Assembly: GCF_008000755.1 (NCBI RefSeq)
Contig: NZ_CP041690.1
Coordinates: forward strand, 2,543,260 to 2,607,259
DNA from: Youhaiella tibetensis
GTDB lineage: Bacteria; Pseudomonadota; Alphaproteobacteria; Rhizobiales; Devosiaceae
Direction of reading: 5' to 3'
DNA: 64,000 nt
Shown: in pieces, positions 52,342 through 61,321 of the stretch
Position numbering within the stretch: the stretch's first letter is position 1
How the letters are laid out: every line of letters begins with the position of its first letter
Position numbers and translations under genes: made by a program
The notes under the pieces: generated by a model
What the model saw: only the letters and a program-made list of their open reading frames with translations
Databases searched by the model: none
What the model was told of the DNA's origin: nothing

Positions 52342-53418
52342 ATGTCCACGACGGCTCAAACCCAAACCAAGATGCTCCCTGCCGGCGAACCGCTGCTCGA
52401 GGTCAAGGACCTGCGCGTCGTGCTGCCGCTCATGGAGGGCAACCTTGTCGCCGCCGATGGCGTAAATTTCACCATCCAGCAGGGCCGCACGCTTGGTCTC
52501 GTGGGGGAATCCGGGTGCGGCAAGACCATGACCGCTCAGTCGATTCTCAAGATCAGTCCGAAGATCGCCCGCACCACCGGCGAAATCCTGCTGCACTACC
52601 CCGACAAGCCCTCCACCGACATCGTCGGCCTGGGCAAGGAAGATCGCGAACTCCTGAGCATCCGCGGTGGGGAGTGCGCCATGATCTTCCAGGAACCGAT
52701 GACTTCGTTCTCTCCAGTGCACACCATCGGCAATCAACTGATCGAGGCGGTGCTCCTGCATCGCACGCGCGACAAGCACCAGGCGCGCGAGATCGCCATC
52801 GGCATGCTGGCGAAGGTCGGCATCCCTGCGCCCGCCGAGACGCTCAGGAAATACCCGCACCACCTCTCGGGCGGCATGCGCCAGCGCGCCATGATCGCCA
52901 TGGCGCTGGCCTCCCAGCCGCGCCTGCTGATAGCGGACGAACCCACTACTGCCCTCGACGTCACCGTCCAGGCGCAGGTCCTGCGCCTGATGCGCGACCT
53001 CCAGCGCGACCTCGGCATGGCCATTCTCTATATCTCGCACGATCTCGGCGTCATCGCCCGCATGGCCGACGACGTGGCCGTCATGTACATGGGCTCAATC
53101 GTCGAGCAGGCGCCCGTCCGCGACCTCTTCCGGGCGCCGAAACACCCTTATACGCGTGGCCTTATGGCCTCGGTGCCCCGCATCGGCAAGCGCTCGGGCG
53201 AGCCGCTGCAATCGATCGGCGGCAACGTGCCGATCCCCATCAACAAACCCAGGGCCTGCGGGTTCTTCCCGCGTTGCCCCGTCGCCATCAGTGGCATCTG
53301 CGATCGCGCCGTACCGCCGCTGGTCGATGTCGCTACCGGCCACAAGTCCGCCTGCTTCAAGTATCCGGAAGTCCTCGCGGCCGCCGGCCTTGCCCAGGAG
53401 GCGGCGCATGTCCACTAA
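52342..53418 (+). CDS. ABC transporter ATPase, DppD/OppD type
   Basis: 358 aa from ATG 52342, 4 bp after the permease stop. Walker A GESGCGKT, signature LSGGMRQR, Walker B LLIADEPTTALD, H-loop ISHDLG. C-terminal oligopeptide-type region with Cys cluster (ACGFFPRCP, ICDRA, ACFKYPE), which in relatives can hold a Fe-S cluster. Confidence 0.92.
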   Translation: MSTTAQTQTKMLPAGEPLLEVKDLRVVLPLMEGNLVAADGVNFTIQQGRTLGLVGESGCGKTMTAQSILKISPKIARTTGEILLHYPDKPSTDIVGLGKEDRELLSIRGGECAMIFQEPMTSFSPVHTIGNQLIEAVLLHRTRDKHQAREIAIGMLAKVGIPAPAETLRKYPHHLSGGMRQRAMIAMALASQPRLLIADEPTTALDVTVQAQVLRLMRDLQRDLGMAILYISHDLGVIARMADDVAVMYMGSIVEQAPVRDLFRAPKHPYTRGLMASVPRIGKRSGEPLQSIGGNVPIPINKPRACGFFPRCPVAISGICDRAVPPLVDVATGHKSACFKYPEVLAAAGLAQEAAHVH

Positions 53419-54445
53419 ACCGCTGCTCAAGGTCCAGAACCTCAAGAAATATTACCCGATCGAAAGCGGGCTCATGCGCAAGGTCACTGGCCATGTCAAA
53501 GCCGTGGACGATGTAAGCTTCGAACTCGCCCAGGGTGAGGTGCTCGGGCTCGTTGGAGAATCCGGGTGCGGCAAGACCACCCTGGGCCGCTGCATCATCC
53601 GCGCCATCGACCCCACCGCCGGCTCGGCCCAGTTCACGCCGGGCGACGATGTTTCCATCGATCTCGCCAGCGCCGACAAGAAGACGCTCCAGTCCGTGCG
53701 CCCGCACATGAACATGGTCTTCCAGGACCCGTTCTCCTCGCTATCCCCGCGCATGACCGTGCGCGAGATCATCGGCGAGCCGCTGCGAGCGCAGAGGGTA
53801 CCGGAACGCGAGATCACCCAGCGCGTCGAGCGGATCGCCGAGATGTGCGGGCTCAACCCAGCGCACCTCTCTCGCTATCCCAATGCCTTTTCGGGCGGCC
53901 AGCGCCAGCGCGTCTGCATTGCCCGCGCGCTTGTCACCAACCCGGTTTTGCTGGTGGCCGACGAGCCGGTTTCAGCGCTCGACGTCTCCATCCAAGCGCA
54001 AATCCTCAACCTGCTGCAGCGCCTGCAGCGCGAGTTGAATCTAAGCTTTATCTTCGTGGCCCATGACTTGAGCGTAGTTGAACACATCGCCGACCGCGTC
54101 GCGGTCATGTATGTCGGCAAAATCATTGAATTGGCGTCAAATGAGGACTTGTATTCGCGTCCCCGGCACCCCTATACCGAGGCGCTTCTGTCGGCAGTAC
54201 CGAAGCCGGATCCGGATCTCGCCGACGAAACCATAATATTGGGGGGCGAGGTCGCCAGCGCGGCAAACCCTCCTTCTGGCTGTTATTTTCATCCCCGCTG
54301 CCGCTATGCGGGCGATGTCTGCAAGAACGCCGCGCCGCCGCTCCGCGAGATCGAGCCAGGCCACTGGTCGGCATGCCACTTCGCCGAGAGCCTGGACCTC
54401 GCGGGCGTCGTGCCCGAGCAGGACGAGGGAGAGATCGTGACGTGA
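53408..54445 (+). CDS. ABC transporter ATPase, DppF/OppF type
   Basis: 345 aa from ATG 53408, overlapping the previous gene by 11 bp. Walker A GESGCGKTT, signature FSGGQRQR, Walker B LLVADEPVSALD, H-loop VAHDLS. C-terminal Cys motif GCYFHPRCRYAGDVC. Second energy subunit of the importer. Confidence 0.92.
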   Translation: MSTKPLLKVQNLKKYYPIESGLMRKVTGHVKAVDDVSFELAQGEVLGLVGESGCGKTTLGRCIIRAIDPTAGSAQFTPGDDVSIDLASADKKTLQSVRPHMNMVFQDPFSSLSPRMTVREIIGEPLRAQRVPEREITQRVERIAEMCGLNPAHLSRYPNAFSGGQRQRVCIARALVTNPVLLVADEPVSALDVSIQAQILNLLQRLQRELNLSFIFVAHDLSVVEHIADRVAVMYVGKIIELASNEDLYSRPRHPYTEALLSAVPKPDPDLADETIILGGEVASAANPPSGCYFHPRCRYAGDVCKNAAPPLREIEPGHWSACHFAESLDLAGVVPEQDEGEIVT

Positions 54446-55251
54446 CGACCACGGAACGCAAAACATCCACCAACAAGAGCCTCGCCAAGGCGGTTCGCAT
54501 GCTCAAGCTGTTCAGCGCCCAGGAGCCTCGCCTGGCGCTGGCCGAAATCAGCGCGCGGCTGGAAATGCCCAAGAGCACCACCCACGCGATCCTGCGCTCG
54601 CTCGTCGCCGAAGGCCTTATCGAGAAGATCGGCGGCGAGGCCTATGCCCTCGGCACCGGCATCCTGGCGCTGTCGCAGTCGGTGCGGGTGAACGTGGAAA
54701 TCCGCGACCGCGCTGCCCCGCACGTCCGCGCGCTGGCGGACAAGGCAGGCGAGTCGGTCTACCTCACGTTCCTTGAAGGCGATCACATCCTTTACATCTA
54801 TGCCGTCGAATCCTCCCGCCGCCTGATCGCGCGCACCGCGGTCGGCGATCGAATGCCGATGCACTGCACGGGCGTCGGCAAGGCCATTCTCGCCCACCTG
54901 CCCGAAGACGAAGCCCGCGGCATCCTCGGGCGGGTCGGGATGCCCAGGATCACCCCCAACACCATCACCGATCTCGACGCACTGATGGCCGATCTTGCCG
55001 CCATCCGCGAGCGCGGTTTCTCCTTCGACAACGGCGAGAATGAAACCGGCAACTATTGCGTCGGGGCGCCGGTCTACGGCGCGCGCGGCCGGGTGATCGG
55101 CGGCTGCTCGATTTCAGGCACCGACCCCGAGATCATCGGCAGCCGTGCACCGGAAATCGCCCGACTGCTGATTTCTGCCTGCCTCGATATGTCACGCAAC
55201 CTCGGTTACGTGCCGCCATCCTTTTCTCAACTGCACTCAACGGTTCGCTGA
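54442..55251 (+). CDS. IclR-family transcriptional regulator
   Basis: 269 aa from GTG 54442 (GTGA overlap with the ATPase stop). N-terminal winged helix (AKAVRMLKLFSAQEPRLALAEISARL; PKSTTHAILRSL as recognition helix), then the ligand domain with SVYLTFLEGDHILYIY, PMHCTGVGKAILAHL and the late CVGAPVYG-GCSISG motif. Likely senses the substrate or an intermediate and controls this operon; candidate operators are at 46052 and 56916. Confidence 0.9.
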   Translation: MTTTERKTSTNKSLAKAVRMLKLFSAQEPRLALAEISARLEMPKSTTHAILRSLVAEGLIEKIGGEAYALGTGILALSQSVRVNVEIRDRAAPHVRALADKAGESVYLTFLEGDHILYIYAVESSRRLIARTAVGDRMPMHCTGVGKAILAHLPEDEARGILGRVGMPRITPNTITDLDALMADLAAIRERGFSFDNGENETGNYCVGAPVYGARGRVIGGCSISGTDPEIIGSRAPEIARLLISACLDMSRNLGYVPPSFSQLHSTVR

Positions 55252-55263
55252 CCGGGGACTATC

Positions 55264-56142
55264 ATGAACGAGCACAACACTTCCTATTCGGCACTCGGCG
55301 GCATTATCACCGCCATCCTCACCCCGATCCGCGCTGACCTTTCTATCGACACCGACCGACTGGTCGATCACGCACGCGATCTTCTCGCCCGCGGCGGAAG
55401 CCGGATTTCGACCTTCGGCAGCACGGGCGAAGGCGTCGCGTTCTCGTCGCCCGAGAAGCGCGAGGCCGTCGCTGCGCTGCTGGCAGCGGGCATTCGGCCT
55501 GACCAGCTGCTTCCCGCGATCATGACCTCTTCGGTCGGGACCGCCGCCCAGGAACTCTCGGACCTGGCAGCCCTCGGCTGCCGGGACATCCTCGTCCTGC
55601 CACCCTACTATTACGGCAATCCGCAGCTTGATGGCCTGGTCTCCTTCTACGAGGCCGTCTACGAGCGCGCCGGTCGCCCGGACGTTCGGCTGGTGCTCTA
55701 CAACATCCCTGCCCTGAGCGGTGTCACCGTGACCCACGAACTGGTTCGGGCATTGCAGGCCGGCAAGGGCGCTCCCATCGCCGGCGTTAAGGATTCGACC
55801 GGGAATATTCAGAGCGGGTTGGCCTATGTCCGGGCCTTCCCCGAGCTGGCCATCTTCACCGGCGACGACCGAGTGTTGCCGCACCTGCTCGTGGCAGGCG
55901 GGGCCGGAATGATCGGCGGCCTGCCCAACCTTTATGTCCAGGACATCGTCTCTCTCTACCGCGACCCGACCGGACCGGACGCCGCCGCGCTCGCGGCACT
56001 GGCAGCAGAGCGTATCGCCCAGATTGACGCAACCGGCGGAATCCTGGCCCTCAAGGCGGGGCTGGCCGAACAGCGCCGGGACGATTCCTGGCGCCGCTGC
56101 ATGCCTCCCCTCGACGGTGCCTTCCGCGCGGGAGCCCGGTGA
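55264..56142 (+). CDS. DHDPS/NAL-family lyase
   Basis: 292 aa. Class I TIM barrel: GSTGEG pyruvate-carboxylate loop, LYNIPA with catalytic Tyr, and Schiff-base Lys in PIAGVKDSTG. Members include dihydrodipicolinate synthase, N-acetylneuraminate lyase and keto-deoxy sugar-acid aldolases; here a sugar-acid aldolase or dehydratase is more likely. Sits between IclR and a hydratase gene. Confidence 0.87.
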   Translation: MNEHNTSYSALGGIITAILTPIRADLSIDTDRLVDHARDLLARGGSRISTFGSTGEGVAFSSPEKREAVAALLAAGIRPDQLLPAIMTSSVGTAAQELSDLAALGCRDILVLPPYYYGNPQLDGLVSFYEAVYERAGRPDVRLVLYNIPALSGVTVTHELVRALQAGKGAPIAGVKDSTGNIQSGLAYVRAFPELAIFTGDDRVLPHLLVAGGAGMIGGLPNLYVQDIVSLYRDPTGPDAAALAALAAERIAQIDATGGILALKAGLAEQRRDDSWRRCMPPLDGAFRAGAR

Positions 56143-56873
56143 TGACTGACATGAACGCAACGGCCGATCTGCTCGAAGATCTCTGGCGGCAGGGCAAGAC
56201 GCTGCCTCGGTTGCCGGACGAACTGACGCCACGCGATGTCGAGGGCGCCTTGGGCGCCCAGGCGGCTTACCTCAAACGGCACCGTAGTTGCGGCTGGAAG
56301 ATCGGTCCCGGTCCGGGCGGCGAAGGCCGGATGGCGGCGCCCCTGCGCGGCGACATACTGCATGCGCCGCAGCAACTTCCCGCCGCCGCTACCCCGGCCA
56401 TTGAGGTCGAGGTCGGGCTCGTGCTCGGCTCGGACCTCCCGGCAGGCAGCACCGCCGAACAGGCCGCTGCGGCGATAGGTGGATGGCACCTTGCGCTCGA
56501 GCCGCTCCGCTCGCGCTATGACGATCCCAAGGCGCAACCTCTGCCTGCCCTGCTGGCGGACAACCTGAGCAATGCAGGACTGATCCTTGGCAGCGGTATG
56601 CCTGGACTATCGGGTTACGTCGTCGACATCGTCATGGAACTCCACAACGGCGCAGAGAAGGTCGGAGAGTACCGCGGCCAGATATCGGTTCCAGAAATCG
56701 CCCAATCACTGGCCTGGCTTGCCGACTACGCTGCCGCCAGGGGCAAGCCGCTGGCGGCGGGAGATGTCGTGATCACCGGCGCGCGCGTCGGTCCCGTCGC
56801 CCTTCAGCGCGGCGCAAGCTACCGCGCCATCTCGACAATTGGCGAGGCCGCGTTCGGCGTCGCGCAAGGGTGA
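56142..56873 (+). CDS. 2-keto-4-pentenoate hydratase/fumarylacetoacetase-like protein
   Basis: 243 aa from ATG 56142, overlapping the lyase stop; a GTG one codon earlier is possible. MhpD-type fold: WKIGPGPG, AIEVEVGLVLGSDLP (metal Glu pair), NLSNAGLILG and VITGARVGP. Hydrates or decarboxylates a 2-keto acid, probably a later step of the carbohydrate path. Confidence 0.84.
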   Translation: MTDMNATADLLEDLWRQGKTLPRLPDELTPRDVEGALGAQAAYLKRHRSCGWKIGPGPGGEGRMAAPLRGDILHAPQQLPAAATPAIEVEVGLVLGSDLPAGSTAEQAAAAIGGWHLALEPLRSRYDDPKAQPLPALLADNLSNAGLILGSGMPGLSGYVVDIVMELHNGAEKVGEYRGQISVPEIAQSLAWLADYAAARGKPLAAGDVVITGARVGPVALQRGASYRAISTIGEAAFGVAQG

Positions 56874-56915
56874 CGCTGGCCGTAGGCCAACGCGGGTGTT
56901 GATTTTTCGCCGAGG

Positions 56916-56935
56916 GGTTGCCCAAATGTGCAACC
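56916..56935 (+). promoter_or_regulatory. Candidate operator: GGTTGC-N8-GCAACC
   Basis: Perfect 6-bp inverted repeat with an 8-nt centre, 12 bp before ATG 56948. Core CAAATG recalls CAATG in the 46052 site, so the same regulator may bind both. Confidence 0.4.
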
Positions 56936-56947
56936 TACCGCCTAAGC

Positions 56948-57814
56948 ATGGTCAGCAGCGTCGTGAACGAACACCAACCCGCCGACGGGCAGCTCTCGCC
57001 CGCCAAACGCCCGATCACGAAAGTGAGCCTTAAGTGGTCGATGGTCGAGGAGGACTCGCTATCGATTCTTGACAAGTTCCGGCTGCTAAAAGATCTCGGC
57101 TTTGACGGTATCGAGTTCGATGCTCCTGACGACCTCCCAACCGACGAGATTCTGGCGGCCCGCGACCAGACTGGTCTCCTCATTCCGGGCGTCATCAATT
57201 CGTGTCACTGGAAGACGCCCCTTACCCACCCGGACCCGACCGTTCGCGATGCCTGCGTTGCCGCGACGATAGCGGCAATCGAAGAGGCCAAGGTTTACGG
57301 CGGCGACACCGTGCTACTGGTACCCGGGGTCGTCAACGAGACGACGAGCTATGTTCAGGCCATGGAGCGGGCCATGGATGGCATCGCCAAGATTCTGCCC
57401 CATGCCGAAGCGGCAGGAATTTCCATCGCTCTTGAGAATGTCTGGAACGACTTCCTGCTCAGCCCGCTCGAAGCCGCCCGGCTGGTGGACAGCTTTAAGA
57501 GCCCGCGCCTCGGCTGGTATTTCGACGTAGGCAACGTGCTGCGCTATGGCCGGCCTGAGCACTGGATCGAGGCCCTTGGCCACCGCATCCTCAAGGTGGA
57601 CCTCAAGGAATTCAGCCTTGCCAGGATGAACGCGGAAGGCCCCTGGAAGGGCTTCGGCGTCGAACTGGGGGATGGCGACTGCAACTGGCCGGTGGTCAAT
57701 CGCGCGCTGGCGGCAGCGGGCTACTCGGGCTGGGCATCGGTCGAGGTTCCTGGCGGCGACCGTCACCGGCTCGCCGCCATCAAGGAGCGCGTCGACCGGC
57801 TGGTCGTCGCCTAA
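56948..57814 (+). CDS. TIM-barrel sugar isomerase/epimerase-like protein
   Basis: 288 aa from ATG 56948; the start is uncertain because no good RBS is visible. AP-endonuclease-2-type TIM barrel: GFDGIEFDAPDD, metal ligands in VALENVW-like (IALENVWNDFL, Glu), YFDVGNVLRYG (Asp), HRILKVDLKEF (His/Asp region) and SVEVPGGD (Glu). Metal-dependent isomerase, epimerase or glycoside lyase. Confidence 0.84.
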   Translation: MVSSVVNEHQPADGQLSPAKRPITKVSLKWSMVEEDSLSILDKFRLLKDLGFDGIEFDAPDDLPTDEILAARDQTGLLIPGVINSCHWKTPLTHPDPTVRDACVAATIAAIEEAKVYGGDTVLLVPGVVNETTSYVQAMERAMDGIAKILPHAEAAGISIALENVWNDFLLSPLEAARLVDSFKSPRLGWYFDVGNVLRYGRPEHWIEALGHRILKVDLKEFSLARMNAEGPWKGFGVELGDGDCNWPVVNRALAAAGYSGWASVEVPGGDRHRLAAIKERVDRLVVA

Positions 57815-57821
57815 GATCGTC

Positions 57822-58712
57822 CTAGCGCTTCACCTCGGCAAGTATCCTGCGGATGTTGTTGAGGCCGGTTTCGCAACCGAACAAGGTCGGCTCGTTACCT
57901 TCGTATTCGAGGGAAACGAACCCGTCGTAACCCGAAGCCACGACCGCCTCGGCGATCGCGTGGGTCTCCAGATCGCCATAGCCGAAGACCGAGCCCCGGA
58001 TGAACTGGCCGCCATAGGTTTTGAGCCATCCCGGTCCCGGCTCGTTGCGACGCACGTAAAAATCCTTGAAATGGACGAAGCTCGCATGAGCGATGCTCGC
58101 GCGCGTACCCATCAACGGGTCCTCGTCCACGCACAGGAAATTGCCGACGTCGACCGTCAGCTTGAAGCTGGGCAGGCCCACGGCGTGTAGGAGCCGCTTG
58201 ATGCGTTCGCTGGAGTTCATGAAGAACCCATGATCCTCCACGCTCGTGGTGACGCCGCGCGAGTGGGCATGGCTGGCAATCTCATGGCAGGCCTCGGCGA
58301 TCCCGGCGAACTCGCGCTCGAACTCGGGCGTATCGGCCGAGCGGTTGCCCCAATGCACCACGTCATGGCGCAGAAACCCTACCTCCATGTCGCTGCAGAG
58401 ATCGACATAACCCTTGACCCTATCGATCTGCGCGCGCCGGTCCGCTGGATCGGTGCCGATGAAATTTGCGCCAATGCAGATGCCGGATACGGGAATGCCG
58501 GTCTTGCCTGACGCGGCGCGGATGCGCCCAAGCATCTCCGCGTCGTCGCGGAGCTCGTAGCTCATATCGGCGCCCGGCGGCGCCACCGACAAGGTCGCGA
58601 TTTCGAGGTGCTCGGCCCCGTGCGCCTCGAGCCAGACGAACACGTCCTCGATCTGCATGGAGCCATTCTCCATGAGCGGACGGAAACTGTAAGAACTAAG
58701 GCCGAGCTTCAT
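57822..58712 (-). CDS. TIM-barrel sugar isomerase/epimerase-like protein
   Basis: 296 aa from ATG 58712 with AGGGG upstream. Same superfamily as its convergent neighbour but divergent in sequence: LGLSSYSFRPL start, GAEHLEIATL, TTSVEDHGFFMNS (Glu), LTVDVGNFLCVDEDP (Asp), FVHFKDFY (His) and SLEYEGNEPT (Glu). All four metal-binding positions look kept, so it should be active. Two such proteins next to a GMC oxidase recall 3-keto-glycoside lyase systems. Confidence 0.84.
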   Translation of the reverse strand: MKLGLSSYSFRPLMENGSMQIEDVFVWLEAHGAEHLEIATLSVAPPGADMSYELRDDAEMLGRIRAASGKTGIPVSGICIGANFIGTDPADRRAQIDRVKGYVDLCSDMEVGFLRHDVVHWGNRSADTPEFEREFAGIAEACHEIASHAHSRGVTTSVEDHGFFMNSSERIKRLLHAVGLPSFKLTVDVGNFLCVDEDPLMGTRASIAHASFVHFKDFYVRRNEPGPGWLKTYGGQFIRGSVFGYGDLETHAIAEAVVASGYDGFVSLEYEGNEPTLFGCETGLNNIRRILAEVKR

Positions 58713-58760
58713 GGCAACCCCTATCAATCATGTGCGCATCATCAAAACCATGGGTAGGCG

Positions 58761-58780
58761 TGTCAACGTTGCAATTGACA
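58761..58780. promoter_or_regulatory. Candidate operator: TGTCAA-N8-TTGACA
   Basis: Perfect 6-bp inverted repeat with centre CGTTGCAA in the 127-bp region between the divergent isomerase-like and GMC genes. Well placed to control both. Confidence 0.45.
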
Positions 58781-58839
58781 GCTCCGTGGCCCCTATCCCT
58801 TAGTTACCAGCATCATGAGTTAAGGGAGCTCTTTGGACT

Positions 58840-60327
58840 ATGCAGGACCTGTCAGCCGATGTCGTTATCGTTGGGAGCGGCCCGACCGGCTCTGCCTACG
58901 CCCGGATCATCCGGCGCGACTGGCCAGAAGCGCGCATTCTGATGCTGGAGGCGGGTCCCTACCTGCGCGCCGAGAAGGGCGCGCATCTGGACAACATCGC
59001 CGACCTCGAGGCACGGACGGCGGCCGAGATCGGCGCCCAGGGCCCTACCCGTTCCGCCTATGCCCCGATCACCGAGGCCGAGTGGAACGAGCGCCGCGCT
59101 GGCCGCTTCGACGGCTCGCTGCTGCGGCGCCAGGGGCTCTTCCTCGCCAACGAGGCCGATCCCCATGACGAGACGCTATTCGCCGGTTTCGCCGCGGCCA
59201 ATGTCGGCGGCATGGGCACAAAGTGGACGACTGGGTGTCCGCGTCCGTCGCAGTCGGAACGCATCCCCTTCATCGCTGCCGAGCAGATGGACGAGGCGCT
59301 GGGCCTCGCCGAAGACCTGCTCAAGGTCAACAAGGATCTCCACCCCAACGATCCGGGCGCCTCGAGGCTGCGCGAGCAGCTTGGCGCCATGTTCAACCAG
59401 GGTCGCGCGCCGGACCGACAGGTCCAGCCCATGCCGCTCGCCTGCACGCCGACCGCGAGTGGCTTCCTGCGCCACGGCATCGATGTGATCCTCGGGCAGA
59501 TGCTCGAGGAGAGCGAGGAAACGTTCCGCATCCTGCCCGATACCGGCTGCCGCAGGATCATCCACGAGAACGGCAGGGCGACGGGCGTGGAAATCGCCAC
59601 GCCGGGCTCGAACGACACCCGGCGCGTCGCAGCCGGCACGGTGATCGTAGCGGCGGACTCGCTGCACTCGCCGCAACTGCTCTACGCCTCGGGCATCCGC
59701 CCAGCGGCCTTGGGGCGAACCATCAACGACCATTATCAGGTGACCAAGCTCATCGAGGTGGAAACGGACCAGCCCATGCAATCCATGAGCTGGATCCCGC
59801 GTGTGGACGACTGGCCGTTCTCGGTCACCATCGGCCCCACCAGCGCCAACACCATGCCCTTCCCCGCCGACTTCAAGGGCCAGCCGGTGTTCATCGGCCT
59901 TTTCTGCGCCTCGGACGTCGACCCGGGCAATCGCATGGAGTTCGACGAGACCCGGACCGATTGGCTCGGCCTCCCCACGATCTCGATCAGGGCCCGCAAG
60001 ACCCCCGGCGACCTGGCTCGGCTCGAAGAGGGCAAAGCGCTCGTCGCCCGCATCACCGACGCCCTCGGGCGCTCCGCACCAGGATTCGAAACGGTCGTGC
60101 TACCCGTGGGCAGTTCGCTTCACTACCAGGGCACCATGCGCATGGGTGAGCGCAATGATGGCGAGAGCGTCTGCGACGCCAACAGCCGCGTCTGGGGGTT
60201 CGAGAACCTCTATGTCGCCGGCAACGGCATCATCCCAACCGTAACCGCGACGAACCCCACCCTGTTTTCGGTGGCACTGGCCACCATCGGCGCGCGCCAG
60301 ATCGCGCGCGAACGCCGCCAGACCTGA
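58840..60327 (+). CDS. GMC oxidoreductase, pyranose-oxidase-like
   Basis: 495 aa, no signal. FAD motif VVIVGSGPTGSAYA at 9-22; region NVGGMGTKWTTGCPRP (121-136) aligns with the flavin segment VGGMSTHWTC of pyranose 2-oxidase, but Lys128 replaces the His that binds FAD covalently. Catalytic pair H428 (SLHYQGT) and N472 (TATNPT). Bacterial relatives include C-glycoside/glycoside 3-oxidases. Predicted to oxidise a sugar-ring hydroxyl in the cytosol, giving a keto sugar for the nearby TIM-barrel proteins. Confidence 0.87.
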   Translation: MQDLSADVVIVGSGPTGSAYARIIRRDWPEARILMLEAGPYLRAEKGAHLDNIADLEARTAAEIGAQGPTRSAYAPITEAEWNERRAGRFDGSLLRRQGLFLANEADPHDETLFAGFAAANVGGMGTKWTTGCPRPSQSERIPFIAAEQMDEALGLAEDLLKVNKDLHPNDPGASRLREQLGAMFNQGRAPDRQVQPMPLACTPTASGFLRHGIDVILGQMLEESEETFRILPDTGCRRIIHENGRATGVEIATPGSNDTRRVAAGTVIVAADSLHSPQLLYASGIRPAALGRTINDHYQVTKLIEVETDQPMQSMSWIPRVDDWPFSVTIGPTSANTMPFPADFKGQPVFIGLFCASDVDPGNRMEFDETRTDWLGLPTISIRARKTPGDLARLEEGKALVARITDALGRSAPGFETVVLPVGSSLHYQGTMRMGERNDGESVCDANSRVWGFENLYVAGNGIIPTVTATNPTLFSVALATIGARQIARERRQT

Positions 60328-60338
60328 GCGCAAAACAA

Positions 60339-60366
60339 CCCATGCCCGGCCAGGGCCGGACATGGG
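60339..60366 (+). terminator. Terminator-like hairpin after GMC gene
   Basis: CCCATGCCCGGC pairs with GCCGGACATGGG around CAGG: 12-bp stem with one mismatch. No U-tract follows, so strength is uncertain. It closes the catabolic cluster. Confidence 0.6.
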
Positions 60367-60434
60367 CCAATCCCTCTATCTCCCGTCACAATCCTCTTCT
60401 AGCCTTGGCCATCCATTCCTGAGGAGGATGCCTC

Positions 60435-60845
60435 ATGCCCAATCGTCTCAATCCCTATCTGAGCTTTCGCGACAACGCCCGCGAGGCGATGACGTTCTAC
60501 CAGACAGTGTTCGGCGGAAAGCTGGACGTCATGACGTTCGACCAGATGGCGCACGATCCGTCCGAGAAGGACAACGTCATGCACGCCATGCTCGAGGCCC
60601 CCAACGGCATGGTGCTGATGGGCTCGGACACGCCCAAATCCATGCCGCATTCCTCCGGCAGCGCCATTTCGGTGTCCCTGAGCGGCGATGACGAAGCACT
60701 CTTGCACGGCTATTGGGACAAGCTCAGTCAGGGCGCCCAGATCGCGGTGCCGCTCGAGAAGGCTCCCTGGGGCGATTCCTTCGGCATGCTGACCGACCGT
60801 TTTGGCACGCCCTGGATGGTCAACATCGCCGCCGCGCGCCAGTAG
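60435..60845 (+). CDS. VOC-family protein (PhnB-like)
   Basis: 136 aa. LNPYLSFRDNAREAMTFYQTVFGGKLDVMTF is the PhnB-type opening; MHAMLEAPNGMVLMGSD and the close DRFGTPWMVNI are also typical. Two beta-alpha-beta-beta-beta modules. Function of this subgroup is not established. RBS GAGGA precedes the ATG. Confidence 0.88.
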   Translation: MPNRLNPYLSFRDNAREAMTFYQTVFGGKLDVMTFDQMAHDPSEKDNVMHAMLEAPNGMVLMGSDTPKSMPHSSGSAISVSLSGDDEALLHGYWDKLSQGAQIAVPLEKAPWGDSFGMLTDRFGTPWMVNIAAARQ

Positions 60846-60853
60846 CCCGGGCC

Positions 60854-61306
60854 GTGACTCATCCGTTCGAACTGCGTCCGGCCACAACCGAGGACCGCGA
60901 CGCGCTGGCGGAGCTATGGCACGCCAGCGCGAGCCTTCCCACCGTTGGGCCGCCGCAGATGCCCAGCCGCATTGAACTACGCGAACGCGTGGACCAGGAG
61001 TTTGCGCAAGGCTGGGTCACCACTCTTGCAGTGACCGGCAACGGGCTGGTCGGCTTCGTCGCCATCAAGCCTGCCGTCTCCGTACTGGACCAGTTGTTCG
61101 TCAGCCCCGACCACCTTGGCGGCGGCGTCGGCAGGGCCCTGCTCGGCCACGCCATGGCTGAAATGCCGGCCGGCTTCAAGCTGTTCACGGCCTCGGCGAA
61201 CATCCGGGCCAGGCGCTTCTACGAAGCGGCCGGCCTCGTGTTCGTTTCTGAGGAACCCCACCCACGTTCCGGCCACCCGGTCAGCCACTATCGCTGGCAT
61301 CCCTGA
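60854..61306 (+). CDS. GNAT-family acetyltransferase
   Basis: 150 aa from GTG 60854, 8 bp after the VOC stop. FELRPATTEDRDALAELW opening, acetyl-CoA motif LFVSPDHLGGGVGRALLGHA, and late NIRARRFYEAAGLVFVSEE. Acetylates an unknown small molecule or protein N-terminus. Probably co-transcribed with the VOC gene. Confidence 0.88.
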   Translation: MTHPFELRPATTEDRDALAELWHASASLPTVGPPQMPSRIELRERVDQEFAQGWVTTLAVTGNGLVGFVAIKPAVSVLDQLFVSPDHLGGGVGRALLGHAMAEMPAGFKLFTASANIRARRFYEAAGLVFVSEEPHPRSGHPVSHYRWHP

Positions 61307-61321
61307 GGCGATGCTCGGCCC

